Assembly: GCA_044222245.1 (NCBI GenBank)
Contig: JBGANQ010000043.1
Location: forward strand, 1-64,000
Length of the DNA stretch: 64,000 nt
From: CALFML01 sp044222245
Lineage (GTDB): Bacteria; Myxococcota_A; Polyangia; Palsa-1104; JAEUJZ01
Reading direction: 5' to 3'
Shown here one piece after another: positions 50,834 through 59,405 of the stretch. The position numbers and the translations under genes were made by a program. The notes under the pieces were generated by a model. That model was not told the origin of the DNA. It ran no database searches and saw only the letters and a program-made list of their open reading frames with translations. Each line of letters begins with the position of its first letter. Position 1 is the stretch's first letter.

Positions 50834-51534
50834 GGGAGCTCGGCGAACGAGCGGATGCCGGCGCCGGGCGGCGCGGCAGGGTCGCGGTGGACCTGTACGG
50901 CCGCCAGGCCGGCGGCGCGGGCGGCGGTGAGCTCCTCGGGGGTGTCGCTGAGAAACAGGATCGCGGCGGCCGGCAGCGCGAGCTCGGCGGCGATGCGGGC
51001 GTAGCTTGTCGCCTCGCGCTTGGAGCCGATCTCGGTGTCGAAGTGGCCGTCTAGCAGCGGCGTCAGATCGCCGCCCGGCAGGTGGGCGAACAGCAGCTTC
51101 TGCGCCAGCACACTGCCCGACGAGAAAATATAGATCCGCGCCCCGCGCTCATGCCAGCGGCGCAGCGCCGGCTCGACGTCGGGATAAAGCTCCCCGTGCA
51201 GGCTGCCGCTGCGGTAGCCCTGGGCCCAGATGCGGCCCTGGAGCGACTTCAGGCCGCGCGACTTGCGATCCTGATCCATCAGCCACAGCAGGTAGGGCAC
51301 AACGCCGGCGGCGTCGCGCTCGTCCCACGGCGGCGGGCTGCGTCCGGCCGCGCGATCGGCGCGATGCTCGTCGGCGAGCAGCGCGAGCTCGGTCGCCAGG
51401 GCGGCCGGCTCGGGCGCGGCGCCGGCGAGGAACCCGGGCAGCGCCCGGCGGGCGAAGGGAAACAGCGTCTTATAGACGAAATCCACCGGCGTGGTCGTCC
51501 CTTCGATGTCGAGCAGGTACGCCGCGTAGGCCAT
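50830..51534 (-). CDS. mtnC: Enolase-phosphatase E1
   Basis: MtnC is a HAD-family enzyme that enolises and dephosphorylates diketomethylthiopentyl-1-phosphate in methionine salvage. The 234-residue protein has the variant HAD motif I LLDIEGTTTP, IYIFSSGSVLAQKLLFAH, and LDGHFDTEIGSKREATSY with ILFLSDTPEELTAA. The start overlaps the mtnD stop by one base (TGATG). It is the last gene of the mtnBDC operon. Confidence 0.94.
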   Translation of the reverse strand: MAYAAYLLDIEGTTTPVDFVYKTLFPFARRALPGFLAGAAPEPAALATELALLADEHRADRAAGRSPPPWDERDAAGVVPYLLWLMDQDRKSRGLKSLQGRIWAQGYRSGSLHGELYPDVEPALRRWHERGARIYIFSSGSVLAQKLLFAHLPGGDLTPLLDGHFDTEIGSKREATSYARIAAELALPAAAILFLSDTPEELTAARAAGLAAVQVHRDPAAPPGAGIRSFAELP

Positions 51535-52109
51535 CAAGCGGCCCCGCTTGCCGGGCTCTTTGCTGGCAAGTCAGAAGGTCCCAGGCACAGCGGCTGATAC
51601 CCGCTGTCCACCCCGCTCTGCGTATAGTGGGGCGTCCAGCCGGCCGGGTCCTGGAACAGCCGGATGGCGCGGATTCGCCGCTCGCTGCACAGGTCAAACC
51701 AGTGCCAGGTCCCGGTGGGCACGCGCGCCAGGTCGCCCGCCTCGACCTCCAGCGCCACCACCGGGCCGCTGCGCGGGCGCAGGTGAAACACCCCGCGGCC
51801 GGCGACGATGAAGCGCACCTCGTCTTCATCGTGGAAGTGCTCCTTGCGGAACCGCGCGAGCATGCCCTCCAGGTTCGGCGTGTCGGGGTGGAGATCGATG
51901 ACATCGGCCGTCACGTAGCCGCCCTGCTGCTTGAGCAGGTCGATCTCGTGGGCGAAGGCGGCGAGGATCTCGGGGCCGGAGGCGGTGGGCGGCAGCGCCA
52001 CCGCCGGCTTCCAGACCTCGTAGTCGATGCCGATGCCGGCCAGGTACTGCTTGATCGGCAGGTAGCCGGTGATGGTCTTTTTTTCGTCGGGAATGTGCAA
52101 AGTGGCCAT
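51534..52109 (-). CDS. mtnD: Acireductone dioxygenase
   Basis: MtnD oxidises acireductone to the keto acid precursor of methionine (iron form) or takes an off-pathway route (nickel form). The 191-residue cupin has the metal-binding EHFHDEDEVRF and GTWHWFDLC. The N-terminus MATLHIPDEKKTIT and length are typical. It lies 9 nt after mtnB and overlaps mtnC. Confidence 0.94.
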   Translation of the reverse strand: MATLHIPDEKKTITGYLPIKQYLAGIGIDYEVWKPAVALPPTASGPEILAAFAHEIDLLKQQGGYVTADVIDLHPDTPNLEGMLARFRKEHFHDEDEVRFIVAGRGVFHLRPRSGPVVALEVEAGDLARVPTGTWHWFDLCSERRIRAIRLFQDPAGWTPHYTQSGVDSGYQPLCLGPSDLPAKSPASGAA

Positions 52110-52118
52110 CCAGGTCTC

Positions 52119-52727
52119 CTAGGCTCGCCGCAGAGCCACCTCAAAGAGGAACTCCAGCACCTCCAGGTGGCGCTGCGCCTCGGCCAGATCGTGTCCCCAG
52201 GTGTACAGGCCATGGCCGGCGACCAGCACCGCGTGCGCGCCCGGGTGTGCGCCGAGCGTCCGCTCGAGCTCGGCCCGCAGCTTGGGCATGTCCTGCGAGT
52301 TGTCGAGGATCGGCACCGCCTCCACATGCTGGTGGGTGGTCACGCCGCGCAGGCCCTTGAGCATCTCAAACCCCGCGAGCTCGAACCGCTCGGGGTCGTG
52401 GGCGCTCGGCTTGAGCGAGGCCAGCGTGTTCCAGATCGAGTGGGTGTGCAGGACGACCTGAGCCCCCACCGTGTTTATCACCGCGATGTGGAGCAGCGTC
52501 TCGGCCGAGGGCCGGGCGCTGCCGAGAAGGAGCGTGCCGTGCTCGTCGACCTCCAGCAGCCTGTCTTCCTTTATCGTACCCTTGTCGATTCCGCTCGGAG
52601 TGATGAGCAGGCGAAACGGCGCCCGCGACAGGAGCGCGCTGAAGTTTCCCCCCGTCCCTGGCGCCCATCCCCGGCGGTGGATCAAGTGGATCAGGCTGAT
52701 CAGGCCGGCGCGCAGAAAGGCGTCCAT
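52119..52727 (-). CDS. mtnB: Methylthioribulose-1-phosphate dehydratase
   Basis: MtnB dehydrates methylthioribulose-1-phosphate. The 202-residue class II aldolase-fold protein has GWAPGTGGNFSAL, the HTHS zinc ligands (VVLHTHSIWNTLAS) and VAGHGLYTWG. It heads the mtnBDC operon. mtnA and mtnK, needed earlier in the pathway, are not in this window. Confidence 0.93.
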   Translation of the reverse strand: MDAFLRAGLISLIHLIHRRGWAPGTGGNFSALLSRAPFRLLITPSGIDKGTIKEDRLLEVDEHGTLLLGSARPSAETLLHIAVINTVGAQVVLHTHSIWNTLASLKPSAHDPERFELAGFEMLKGLRGVTTHQHVEAVPILDNSQDMPKLRAELERTLGAHPGAHAVLVAGHGLYTWGHDLAEAQRHLEVLEFLFEVALRRA

Positions 52728-52734
52728 GGCTCTA

Positions 52735-52740
52735 AAGATA
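52735..52740 (-). promoter_or_regulatory. Putative -10 element, leaderless mtnBDC operon
   Basis: TATCTT on the minus strand lies 7 nt (TAGAGCC) before the mtnB ATG at 52727. No ribosome binding site is visible. Confidence 0.45.
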
Positions 52741-52797
52741 CTCCAAGCGGTAACAGGTCTCTAGCGCCGCCTGCCGCCGCCGCTCGGGCGGGTGCGA

Positions 52798-53265
52798 CTA
52801 GTGAGTGCGCGCCGGGCTGGCATTGACCCGCCACAGGCGGATGAGCTCTTGCTTGTGGACCAGCACGTCGGCCAGCGTGTAGCGGTCGAGCACCGCCAGG
52901 AAGCTGTCGCGCGCCTCCAAGAGCGCCCGCGTCAGGCCGCACACCGGAGCGATCGGGCAGGTGTTGGTCTCGCGATCGAAGCACTCTACGAGGTTGAAGT
53001 GCGACTCGGTGGCGCGCACCACCGCCCCCAGGTTGATCTGCGCCGGCGGTCGGGCCAGCCGGATGCCGCCGGTGCGGCCGCGCATCGCGTCGATGAAGCC
53101 GAGCGCCGCCAGCTGCTGCGCCACCTTGCTCAGGTGGTTGTACGAGATGCTGTAGGCGCGGCCGATGTCAGCGAGCGCCGGCAGCCGCTGTCCCGGCTGC
53201 GGATCATGGGTCCCAAGATATAGGAGGATGCGCAGGGCGTAGTCGGAAAACTGGGTCAGCTGCAT
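52798..53265 (-). CDS. nsrR: Rrf2-family nitric-oxide sensor NsrR
   Basis: NsrR is an iron-sulfur repressor that leaves DNA on reacting with nitric oxide. The 155-residue protein has the Rrf2 N-terminus MQLTQFSDYALRILLYL, a winged helix (SYNHLSKVAQQLAALGFI, RGRTGGIRLA) and the three cluster cysteines Cys95, Cys103 and Cys109 (CFDRETNTCPIAPVC). It is divergent from a truncated haemoglobin gene whose upstream region holds a 23-bp palindrome of NsrR type. The neighbour genes support the specific name over other Rrf2 members. Confidence 0.9.
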   Translation of the reverse strand: MQLTQFSDYALRILLYLGTHDPQPGQRLPALADIGRAYSISYNHLSKVAQQLAALGFIDAMRGRTGGIRLARPPAQINLGAVVRATESHFNLVECFDRETNTCPIAPVCGLTRALLEARDSFLAVLDRYTLADVLVHKQELIRLWRVNASPARTH

Positions 53266-53357
53266 GGGCGTCTCGGGCCTAGGGCCGGGCTGCTGCGACC
53301 GGGAGCGTCGCTCCCGGCAAGTTGTGATTGACAGCCGCGGCGGCTGGGCTAATAAAT

Positions 53358-53380
53358 ATTATGTATTTTGGATGCATAAT
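53358..53380. promoter_or_regulatory. Probable NsrR operator
   Basis: A 23-bp near-palindrome, 11-1-11 layout, left half ATTATGTATTT and right half GGATGCATAAT; the outer symmetry extends to 27 bp (53356-53382). It matches the known NsrR pattern of two ATGyAT half-sites at this spacing. It sits 30 bp before the haemoglobin ATG and 92 bp from the nsrR start, so it could control both. Confidence 0.75.
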
Positions 53381-53410
53381 ATCAGTCCGATCGCAAAGGG
53401 GGACACCACC

Positions 53411-53788
53411 ATGAAGAGCCTATATGAGCAGCTTGGCGGAGCGGAAGGTATGGAAACCGCCGTGGAGCTCTTTTACCGTAAGATGCTCACAGACGCGCAG
53501 GTCGCGCACTTTTTCGATGGCGTCGACATGGACCGCCAGATGGCCAAGCAGACGGCGTTCCTGACGATGGTGACCGGCGGACCGAGTCACTACACCGGCC
53601 GCGACATGCAGGCGGCGCACGCTCACCTGCTGGCCCAGGGGCTAAACGATCGCCACGTCGACATCGTCATCGCCCACCTGGGCGAGACGCTGCGCGAGCT
53701 TGGGGCCAGCTCCGAGCAGGTGCAGGCGGTGGCGGCCCTGGCCAACTCGGTGCGCGACGCCGTACTCGGCCGGATGCCCCGGGCCTGA
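53411..53788 (+). CDS. Group I truncated haemoglobin
   Basis: The 125-residue protein has the truncated-globin pattern: SLYEQLGGAEGM, YRKMLTDAQVAHFF, the distal region KQTAFLTMVTGGPSHYTGRDM and the proximal His within AAHAHLLAQGL. Group I members such as TrHbN oxidise nitric oxide to nitrate. A GGGGG run before the ATG serves as ribosome binding site. The NsrR-like palindrome upstream and the reductase 49 nt downstream point to nitric oxide detoxification. Confidence 0.9.
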   Translation: MKSLYEQLGGAEGMETAVELFYRKMLTDAQVAHFFDGVDMDRQMAKQTAFLTMVTGGPSHYTGRDMQAAHAHLLAQGLNDRHVDIVIAHLGETLRELGASSEQVQAVAALANSVRDAVLGRMPRA

Positions 53789-53837
53789 ACACGCCCGCGC
53801 GCTGCCAGCGGGCCGCGCGTCCGGCCAGGGGAGAGTC

Positions 53838-54830
53838 ATGACGACCATTCGCTACCAAGATCGTACCTTCACCCGCGCTCCCACCGAGACGGTGCTGGAG
53901 TGCCTGCTGCGCGAGGGCGTGCCCGTGCCGTGCGCCTGCCGCGCCGGCGCCTGTCAGTCCTGCCTGGTGCGCGCCGAGTCGGGAACGCCGCCCGCCGAGG
54001 CGCAGAAGACCCTCAAAGACAGCCTGCGCGTGCGCGGCTACTTCCTGTCCTGCATCGCCCGCCCCAGCGAAGCTTTAACTGTCTCGCTGGCCGATGCCGA
54101 GCTGCGCTGCGCCGCCCGCGTGCACAGCCTGGAGCCGCTGTCGCCCACCGTGGTCCGGCTGCGCCTGCGCCCCGAGGCCGACTTCGCCTACGCCGCCGGC
54201 CAGTTCATCAACCTGGCGCGCCCCGATGGCCTTACCCGCAGCTACTCCCTGGCCAGCCTGCCCGGCCGCGATCCCTTCCTCGAGCTGCACATCCGCCTCC
54301 ATCCCGGCGGTCAGATGAGCGACTACATAAAGACCCTCCGCCCCGACGATACGGTCCACCTGCGCGGCCCCGCCGGCGACTGCTTCTACGTCGCCGGGCG
54401 CCCCGAGCAGCCGCTCCTGCTCGTCGGCACCGGCACCGGCCTGTCGCCGCTTTACGGAGTCCTGCAGGAAGCGCTGCGCGCCGCCCACCGCGGCCCCATC
54501 CTGCTCCTGCACGGCGCCGCCACGCCCGAGGGCCTGTACCTCGACCGCGAGCTGCGCGCCCTCGCCGCCGCCCACCCGAACTTCACCTACCTCGCCAGCG
54601 CCCTGCGCTGCCCCGCCCCGCCCGCTGATTCGCCGGCCGCTGCCGACGTAGTCGAAGGCCCGCTCGACACCGTGCTCGCCGCCCGCCTGCCCTCGCTGCG
54701 CGGCTTCCGGGTCTTTCTCTGCGGCGGCCTCGCGCTGGTGACCAAGCTGCGCAAGCAAGTCTTCCTCGCCGGCGCCAGCCGCAAGGACATCGCCAGCGAC
54801 GCCTTCCTCCCCGCCGCTCCCGCGCCCTAA
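53838..54830 (+). CDS. Ferredoxin-type [2Fe-2S]/FAD/NAD(P)H oxidoreductase
   Basis: The 330-residue protein joins a plant-type ferredoxin domain (cluster cysteines 34, 39, 42 and 72; CRAGACQSC) to a ferredoxin-NADP-reductase module with FAD motif RSYSLAS and nucleotide motif GTGTGLSPLYG. Relatives are reductase components of oxygenases. Its place directly after a truncated haemoglobin suggests that it reduces the haem iron of that protein, together doing the job of a one-chain flavohaemoglobin. GGGGAGAG before the ATG sets the start. Confidence 0.9.
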   Translation: MTTIRYQDRTFTRAPTETVLECLLREGVPVPCACRAGACQSCLVRAESGTPPAEAQKTLKDSLRVRGYFLSCIARPSEALTVSLADAELRCAARVHSLEPLSPTVVRLRLRPEADFAYAAGQFINLARPDGLTRSYSLASLPGRDPFLELHIRLHPGGQMSDYIKTLRPDDTVHLRGPAGDCFYVAGRPEQPLLLVGTGTGLSPLYGVLQEALRAAHRGPILLLHGAATPEGLYLDRELRALAAAHPNFTYLASALRCPAPPADSPAAADVVEGPLDTVLAARLPSLRGFRVFLCGGLALVTKLRKQVFLAGASRKDIASDAFLPAAPAP

Positions 54831-54882
54831 CGAAGGCTCTCCCTCGTCCAGACTCAAGAGCCATAGGCGCGGGCCGACCGGA

Positions 54883-54920
54883 GATCCTTTTTTGTCAGCG
54901 CCAGCTGGCAAAAAAGGATC
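54883..54920. terminator. Bidirectional intrinsic terminator-like hairpin
   Basis: A perfect 12-bp inverted repeat, GATCCTTTTTTG and CAAAAAAGGATC, with a 14-nt loop that itself contains GCCAGCTGGC. The six-T and six-A runs serve as U-tracts in either direction. It lies between the convergent reductase and ileS genes. The remaining gap to 55036 has an imperfect direct repeat around GGGACCCGCGCCGGCG and no gene. Confidence 0.7.
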
Positions 54921-55036
54921 GCAGGGAAGGGGGACCCGCGCCGGCGAAGACCGAAGAAGACCGACAGAAACCCCGCCGCCCGCCCCCCCGACCAGGAAGG
55001 ATCGCCGGGCCGGGACCCGCGCCGGCGCCGCGCAGA

Positions 55037-58000
55037 CTATCGCTTCAGACTGAGCTCGATCTGCGCGTCATCCAGATCGACCGTCGCGCTCAGATCCGAG
55101 CCTGCCAGCGCCTCGCCGCGCAAGGTCGCCAGCGTCTCGGCAGCGATGAAGTCGGCGTGCCGGGCAAGCGCCGCCGCGACGACCGGGTCGGTCGCCTTGT
55201 AGCCGACCGTGACCTGATCGGCGACCTTGCAGCCGGCCTTCTTGCGCAGCTCGCCGATGGCGCGCACCACCTCGCGGGCGATGCCGCGATCGCGCAGCTC
55301 GGGCGTGATCTCGGTGGTGATCGCCACCACCACCCCGTGCTCGGTGCGCGCGGCAAAGCCCGCCGCCGCCTGCGCCGCCAGCAGTACCTCATCGGCGGCC
55401 AGCACGAGCTCGCCCTCGGCCGTCTGCAGCGTCACCGCCTCTTCGCGCAGCACCGCCTCGGCGATCGCCCGCACCGCCGCCGGGCTCAGCGCTGTTAGCG
55501 CGTCCTGGATGCCCTTGACCTTCTTGCCGAACTTCTTGCCGAGCTTGGGCAGGTTCGGCCGCAGGCTGTAGTGGACGAGCTCCGTCCCCTCCTCGGCCAG
55601 GCGGACCTCTTCGACGTTGAGCTCGTCCTTGATCTCGCGCTCGAAGCGCTGCACCGCCCGCCGCGCCGCCGCGCTCGGCAGCTGCACCATCGCCGCCTGC
55701 AGCGGCTGCCGCGTCTTCAAGTTGTTGTCCATGCGCGCCGCTCGGCCCAGCGACACCACCCGCAGCGCCACGTCCATGTCGGCGCGCAGCCCGCTGGTCG
55801 CCTGCAGCACCTCCGCATCGGCGGTCGGCCAGCGGCACAAGTGGACGCTGAGCGGCGCCTCGGCGCTGCCCGCCCGCCCCAGGTTCAGGTAGATCTCCTC
55901 GCTGACAAAGGGAACAAACGGCGCCGCCAGCTTGGAGACGGTGACCAGGCACTCGTGCAGCGTCTGGTACGCCGCCCGCTTGTCGAGCTCCACCGCGCCG
56001 CCGACCTCGCCGCCCGGGCCGTCCAGGCTCGACCAGAACCGCTCGCGGCTGCGCCGCACATACCAGTTGGACAGCACGTCCACGAAGTCGGCGATGCCGC
56101 GCGCCGCACCGGTGAGGTCGTAGTGCTCCAGCTGCTCGGTGGTCTGCTGGATGAGGCGGTGCAATAGGCCGACGATCCACTGATCGAGCGCCGGCCGCGC
56201 CAGCACCGGCAGCACCTCGGTGCCCAGGCGGTGGTACTCGACCTCGGCGTAGGTGACAAAGAAGCTGTAGCAGTTCCACAGGGTGAGCAGGAACTGGCGC
56301 AGCGACTTCTGCACCAGCGCCTGCGAGAACCGCCGCGGCTGGCCCGGCGGCGAGGCGGTGTACAGGTAGTAGCGCAGGGCGTCGGCGCCCTCGGTGTCGA
56401 GCACCGTCCAGGGATCGACGATGTTACCGAGCCGCTTGGACATCTTGCGGCCCTCGCCATCGAGGATGTGGCCCAGCACGATGCAGTTCTGGAACGCCGG
56501 CTCGCCGCGGAAGAGCACCCCCAGCGCGTGCAGGGTGTAAAACCAGCCGCGCGTCTGATCCACCCCTTCGGAGATGTAGGCCGCCGGGAACAGCGAGTCG
56601 AAGTCGTCCTTGTGCTCGATCGGGTAGTGGTGCTGCGCAAACGGCATCGCGCCCGAGTCAAACCAGCAGTCGATGACGTCCTTGACCCGGCGCATCGTGC
56701 CGCCGCTATTGCTCGGCCAGGCGACGCTGTCGATGTAGGGCCGGTGCAGATCGAAGTCGGGGTCTTTTGTCAGGTCGCGGCCGACCTTCTGCGACAGCTC
56801 GGCGATGCTGCTTATGCACGCTAGCTCACCGCTCTTGTCGCACTGCCACAGCGGCAGCGGCGTGCCCCAGTAGCGCTCGCGCGAGATCGCCCAGTCGACG
56901 TTGTTGCGCAGCCAGTCGCCAAAGCGGCCGTCCTTGATGTGCTCGGGGTACCAGTTGATGCGCTGGTTCTGCGCTAGCAGCTGCTCGCGCACCGCCGTTG
57001 TCTTTATGTACCAGCTGTCCTTGGCGAAGTAGAGCAGCGGCGTGTCGCAGCGCCAGCAGAACGGGTAGCTGTGCTTGATGCGGCCGCTGTTCCACAAAAG
57101 GCCCCGCTCCTTGAGATCGCGGGTGACCAGCGGGTCGGCTTCCTTGAAGAACTTGCCGGCGAACTTGTAAAACGCCGGCAGCACCAGGCCGTCCAGGCCC
57201 ACCGAGAACAGGACCGGCAGCCCGTGGCGCCGCCCGACCTCGAGGTCGCCGTAGGCCGGCGCGATGTGCACGGCGCCGGTGCCCTCGCCGAGCTCCACCG
57301 TCTGATCGACCAGGATGCGGTAGGCCGCGCTCTTGTCGATGTCGGCGCCGCCCTGGCCGACCCCCGGGAAAAGCGGCTCGTAAGTGAGACCGGCGAGCTG
57401 GGCTCCGGTGAGGGTGCCCTTACAGACCGGATCTTTTTTGCCCTTGAGGATCGTGTCGGCCTGGCTAGCCAGGAAGATCACGTACTCCTTCTCGTCGCCG
57501 TCGAGCGGCACCTCGTAGACGCCGTAGACCGCCTCGGCGCTCACCGCCACCGCGGCGTTGGCCGGCAGGGTCCACGGCGTGGTCGTCCAGATGAGGATCG
57601 ACACCCGCGCGTCACTGGTGCTGCCCGGCGCCACCGGCAGCGCCTGGCCGGGGCCTAGCCGCAGCCGCACGAACACCGACGGGTCGTCCACGTCCTCCTT
57701 CATGCCCTGGCCGGCCTCGGCCTCGGCCAGCGAGGTGCCGCAGCGCGGGCAGTGCTTTACGACCTTGTAGTCCTTGACCAGCAGGCCGCGCCGCCACAGC
57801 TCCCCGAGCAGCCCCCAGCATGACTCGATGTACGAGTTGTCCAGCGTTCGGTACGGATGCTCGGTGTCGAGCCAGAAGCCGATGCGCGAGGTCAGACGGT
57901 CCCACTCCTTGATGTAGCGGAACACACTGTCGCGGCAGTGGCGGTTGAAGGCGGCGACCCCCAGCTCTTCGATCTGCTGCTTGCCGCGCAGGCCGAGACG

Positions 58001-58318
58001 CTTTTCGACCTCGACCTCGACGGGCAGGCCATGACAGTCCCAGCCGGCTTTGCGCGGCACGCAGTAGCCCTGCATGGTCTTATAGCGCGGGATGACGTCC
58101 TTGAACGCGCGCGCCAGGACGTGGTGGATGCCGGGCAGACCGTTGGCGGTGGGCGGTCCCTCGTAGAACACGAACAGCGGGCGCGCCTTGCCGGTGGCCG
58201 GGTCGGTGGGCGCGACGCTCTTTTTGAACACGTCTTGCGCCTGCCAGAAGCCGAGGATCTTCTCCTCGAGCTTGGGGAAGTTCTGCTTCGGATCGACGGG
58301 AGAGAAGGGGGATGACAT
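55037..58318 (-). CDS. ileS: Isoleucine-tRNA ligase, eukaryote-like type 2
   Basis: IleRS charges tRNA-Ile. The 1093-residue protein has the HIGH-equivalent LPGIHHVLARAFKDV, the CP1 editing insertion (IWTTTPWTLPANAA), the KMSKR loop GRKMSKRLGNIVDPW, an anticodon-binding domain and a long C-terminal extension (AVLREEAVTLQTAEGELVLAADE). Length and the HH form of the first motif fit the eukaryote-like type 2, a type associated with mupirocin resistance in other bacteria. The start has a TACACT box 9 nt upstream. Confidence 0.96.
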   Translation of the reverse strand: MSSPFSPVDPKQNFPKLEEKILGFWQAQDVFKKSVAPTDPATGKARPLFVFYEGPPTANGLPGIHHVLARAFKDVIPRYKTMQGYCVPRKAGWDCHGLPVEVEVEKRLGLRGKQQIEELGVAAFNRHCRDSVFRYIKEWDRLTSRIGFWLDTEHPYRTLDNSYIESCWGLLGELWRRGLLVKDYKVVKHCPRCGTSLAEAEAGQGMKEDVDDPSVFVRLRLGPGQALPVAPGSTSDARVSILIWTTTPWTLPANAAVAVSAEAVYGVYEVPLDGDEKEYVIFLASQADTILKGKKDPVCKGTLTGAQLAGLTYEPLFPGVGQGGADIDKSAAYRILVDQTVELGEGTGAVHIAPAYGDLEVGRRHGLPVLFSVGLDGLVLPAFYKFAGKFFKEADPLVTRDLKERGLLWNSGRIKHSYPFCWRCDTPLLYFAKDSWYIKTTAVREQLLAQNQRINWYPEHIKDGRFGDWLRNNVDWAISRERYWGTPLPLWQCDKSGELACISSIAELSQKVGRDLTKDPDFDLHRPYIDSVAWPSNSGGTMRRVKDVIDCWFDSGAMPFAQHHYPIEHKDDFDSLFPAAYISEGVDQTRGWFYTLHALGVLFRGEPAFQNCIVLGHILDGEGRKMSKRLGNIVDPWTVLDTEGADALRYYLYTASPPGQPRRFSQALVQKSLRQFLLTLWNCYSFFVTYAEVEYHRLGTEVLPVLARPALDQWIVGLLHRLIQQTTEQLEHYDLTGAARGIADFVDVLSNWYVRRSRERFWSSLDGPGGEVGGAVELDKRAAYQTLHECLVTVSKLAAPFVPFVSEEIYLNLGRAGSAEAPLSVHLCRWPTADAEVLQATSGLRADMDVALRVVSLGRAARMDNNLKTRQPLQAAMVQLPSAAARRAVQRFEREIKDELNVEEVRLAEEGTELVHYSLRPNLPKLGKKFGKKVKGIQDALTALSPAAVRAIAEAVLREEAVTLQTAEGELVLAADEVLLAAQAAAGFAARTEHGVVVAITTEITPELRDRGIAREVVRAIGELRKKAGCKVADQVTVGYKATDPVVAAALARHADFIAAETLATLRGEALAGSDLSATVDLDDAQIELSLKR

Positions 58319-58327
58319 GACGCGCGC

Positions 58328-58333
58328 AGTGTA
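58328..58333 (-). promoter_or_regulatory. Putative -10 element, ileS
   Basis: On the minus strand TGGTACACT (extended -10 type) lies 9 nt before the ileS ATG, slightly longer spacing than the other leaderless-type starts. No Shine-Dalgarno sequence is present. Confidence 0.4.
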
Positions 58334-58417
58334 CCAGAGGTCGGCGCGACATGGACAAGCAAGGCCCAGACTCTGCCGGCCGCGCCGCTCAGGGCCGCGC
58401 GGGGGCGCAAGCCGGCA

Positions 58418-59221
58418 TCAGGTGCGGGAGACCTGACGCAGTCCGTCCAGGAAGCGCACCAGCACGCTGCCCTTGAGCACGGTCTCGATCTTGCCGCGGC
58501 CGTACTTGGGGTGGACGATGACCTGGCCGGACTTGAAGTTGTCCTTGGGGTCAAAGACCTTGGAGGCGACGGCGTCGAGCTCGGACTCCAGCTTCTGGCG
58601 CAGCTCGCGCTGGCGGCGCGCCTCGGCGTTTATCGCCGGCGAGCGCGGCGGCGTCTTGGGATCTTTTTTGACCGCCTCGCCGCGGTGCAGCGGCTCGCTG
58701 CGGTAGCCGTGGCGGCTCTTGCACATCGCGCAGCTGACCTGCTTGGGCAGGTCGCCGAGCATGGCGACGATGTGGTGCAGCCGCATCTCCTTGCACTTGC
58801 CGCACCAGGACTCGACATCGGCGCCGACGCTGTACTTGGGCTTCTCGCGCGGCGTCGGCCGGTCCTCGCCGAGGATCGACTTGCCCGGGGTGCGCTGCAG
58901 GAGGAACGGCAGCCCGCCGCCGTCGGCCGCCTTCTCTGCCTTCTGGCCGCCCACCTGCTTGGCGAGGAAGCCGGCCTGGCGCCGCAGGTCGGTCAGGGTG
59001 CGGCCGACCGTGCGCTCGAAGCGCTCGCGCTCTTCGGGGGGCATCTGGGCGGTCAGCTCCTGGTAGCGCGTGACCAGGGGCGGCATCAGCTTGCCGGCCT
59101 GCAGCTGGCGGGTGAGGTCCCCGGACTCCAGGGCGGCGCCGACCTCGTCGATCGCGCCGAAGATGTCATCTTTGAGCTGGCTTGTGAGCTCGCTCATACG
59201 CTGCTTGATGTCGTCGTGCAA
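58418..59221 (-). CDS. Zinc-knuckle protein with C-terminal tudor-like segment
   Basis: The 267-residue protein has an N-terminal helical region (residues 1-100), then paired CxxC motifs (WCGKCKEM and SCAMCKSRHGYR) that likely bind zinc. A charged coil and a C-terminal segment GQVIVHPKYGRGKIETVLKG follow; the latter resembles the RNA-polymerase- or DNA-associated tudor-like end of UvrD/CarD-type proteins. A nucleic-acid or transcription role is plausible but unproven. The start is a TTG with AAAGGA six nt upstream; an ATG eight codons later lacks a good site. Confidence 0.7.
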   Translation of the reverse strand: MHDDIKQRMSELTSQLKDDIFGAIDEVGAALESGDLTRQLQAGKLMPPLVTRYQELTAQMPPEERERFERTVGRTLTDLRRQAGFLAKQVGGQKAEKAADGGGLPFLLQRTPGKSILGEDRPTPREKPKYSVGADVESWCGKCKEMRLHHIVAMLGDLPKQVSCAMCKSRHGYRSEPLHRGEAVKKDPKTPPRSPAINAEARRQRELRQKLESELDAVASKVFDPKDNFKSGQVIVHPKYGRGKIETVLKGSVLVRFLDGLRQVSRT

Positions 59222-59392
59222 GGCGGTCCTTTATCCTCTCTGTGGGCGCAATCTACCACAACCACTGCCCAGATGGATCCGGGTCATGGCAGGGTCCAAC
59301 CTTTAGTCTTGGGGCCAGCGGGTGGCGGCGCCGAATTGGGCACCGCGCTGGGCACCGCGGCGGGCGCCGTGCCAGGGCGTCGGGCTTTCTGC

Positions 59393-59398
59393 TAGGTT
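59393..59398 (+). promoter_or_regulatory. Putative -10 element, leaderless M14 peptidase gene
   Basis: TGCTAGGTT (extended -10 type, hexamer TAGGTT) lies 7 nt before the ATG at 59406. It supports the start upstream of the repeat-coded lead. Confidence 0.45.
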
Positions 59399-59405
59399 GC
59401 GCGCC

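Noticed and set aside
54921..55036. Direct repeat around GGGACCCGCGCCGGCG downstream of the terminator
   Set aside because: Only two imperfect copies in a GC-rich spacer; not enough to call an element or attachment site.
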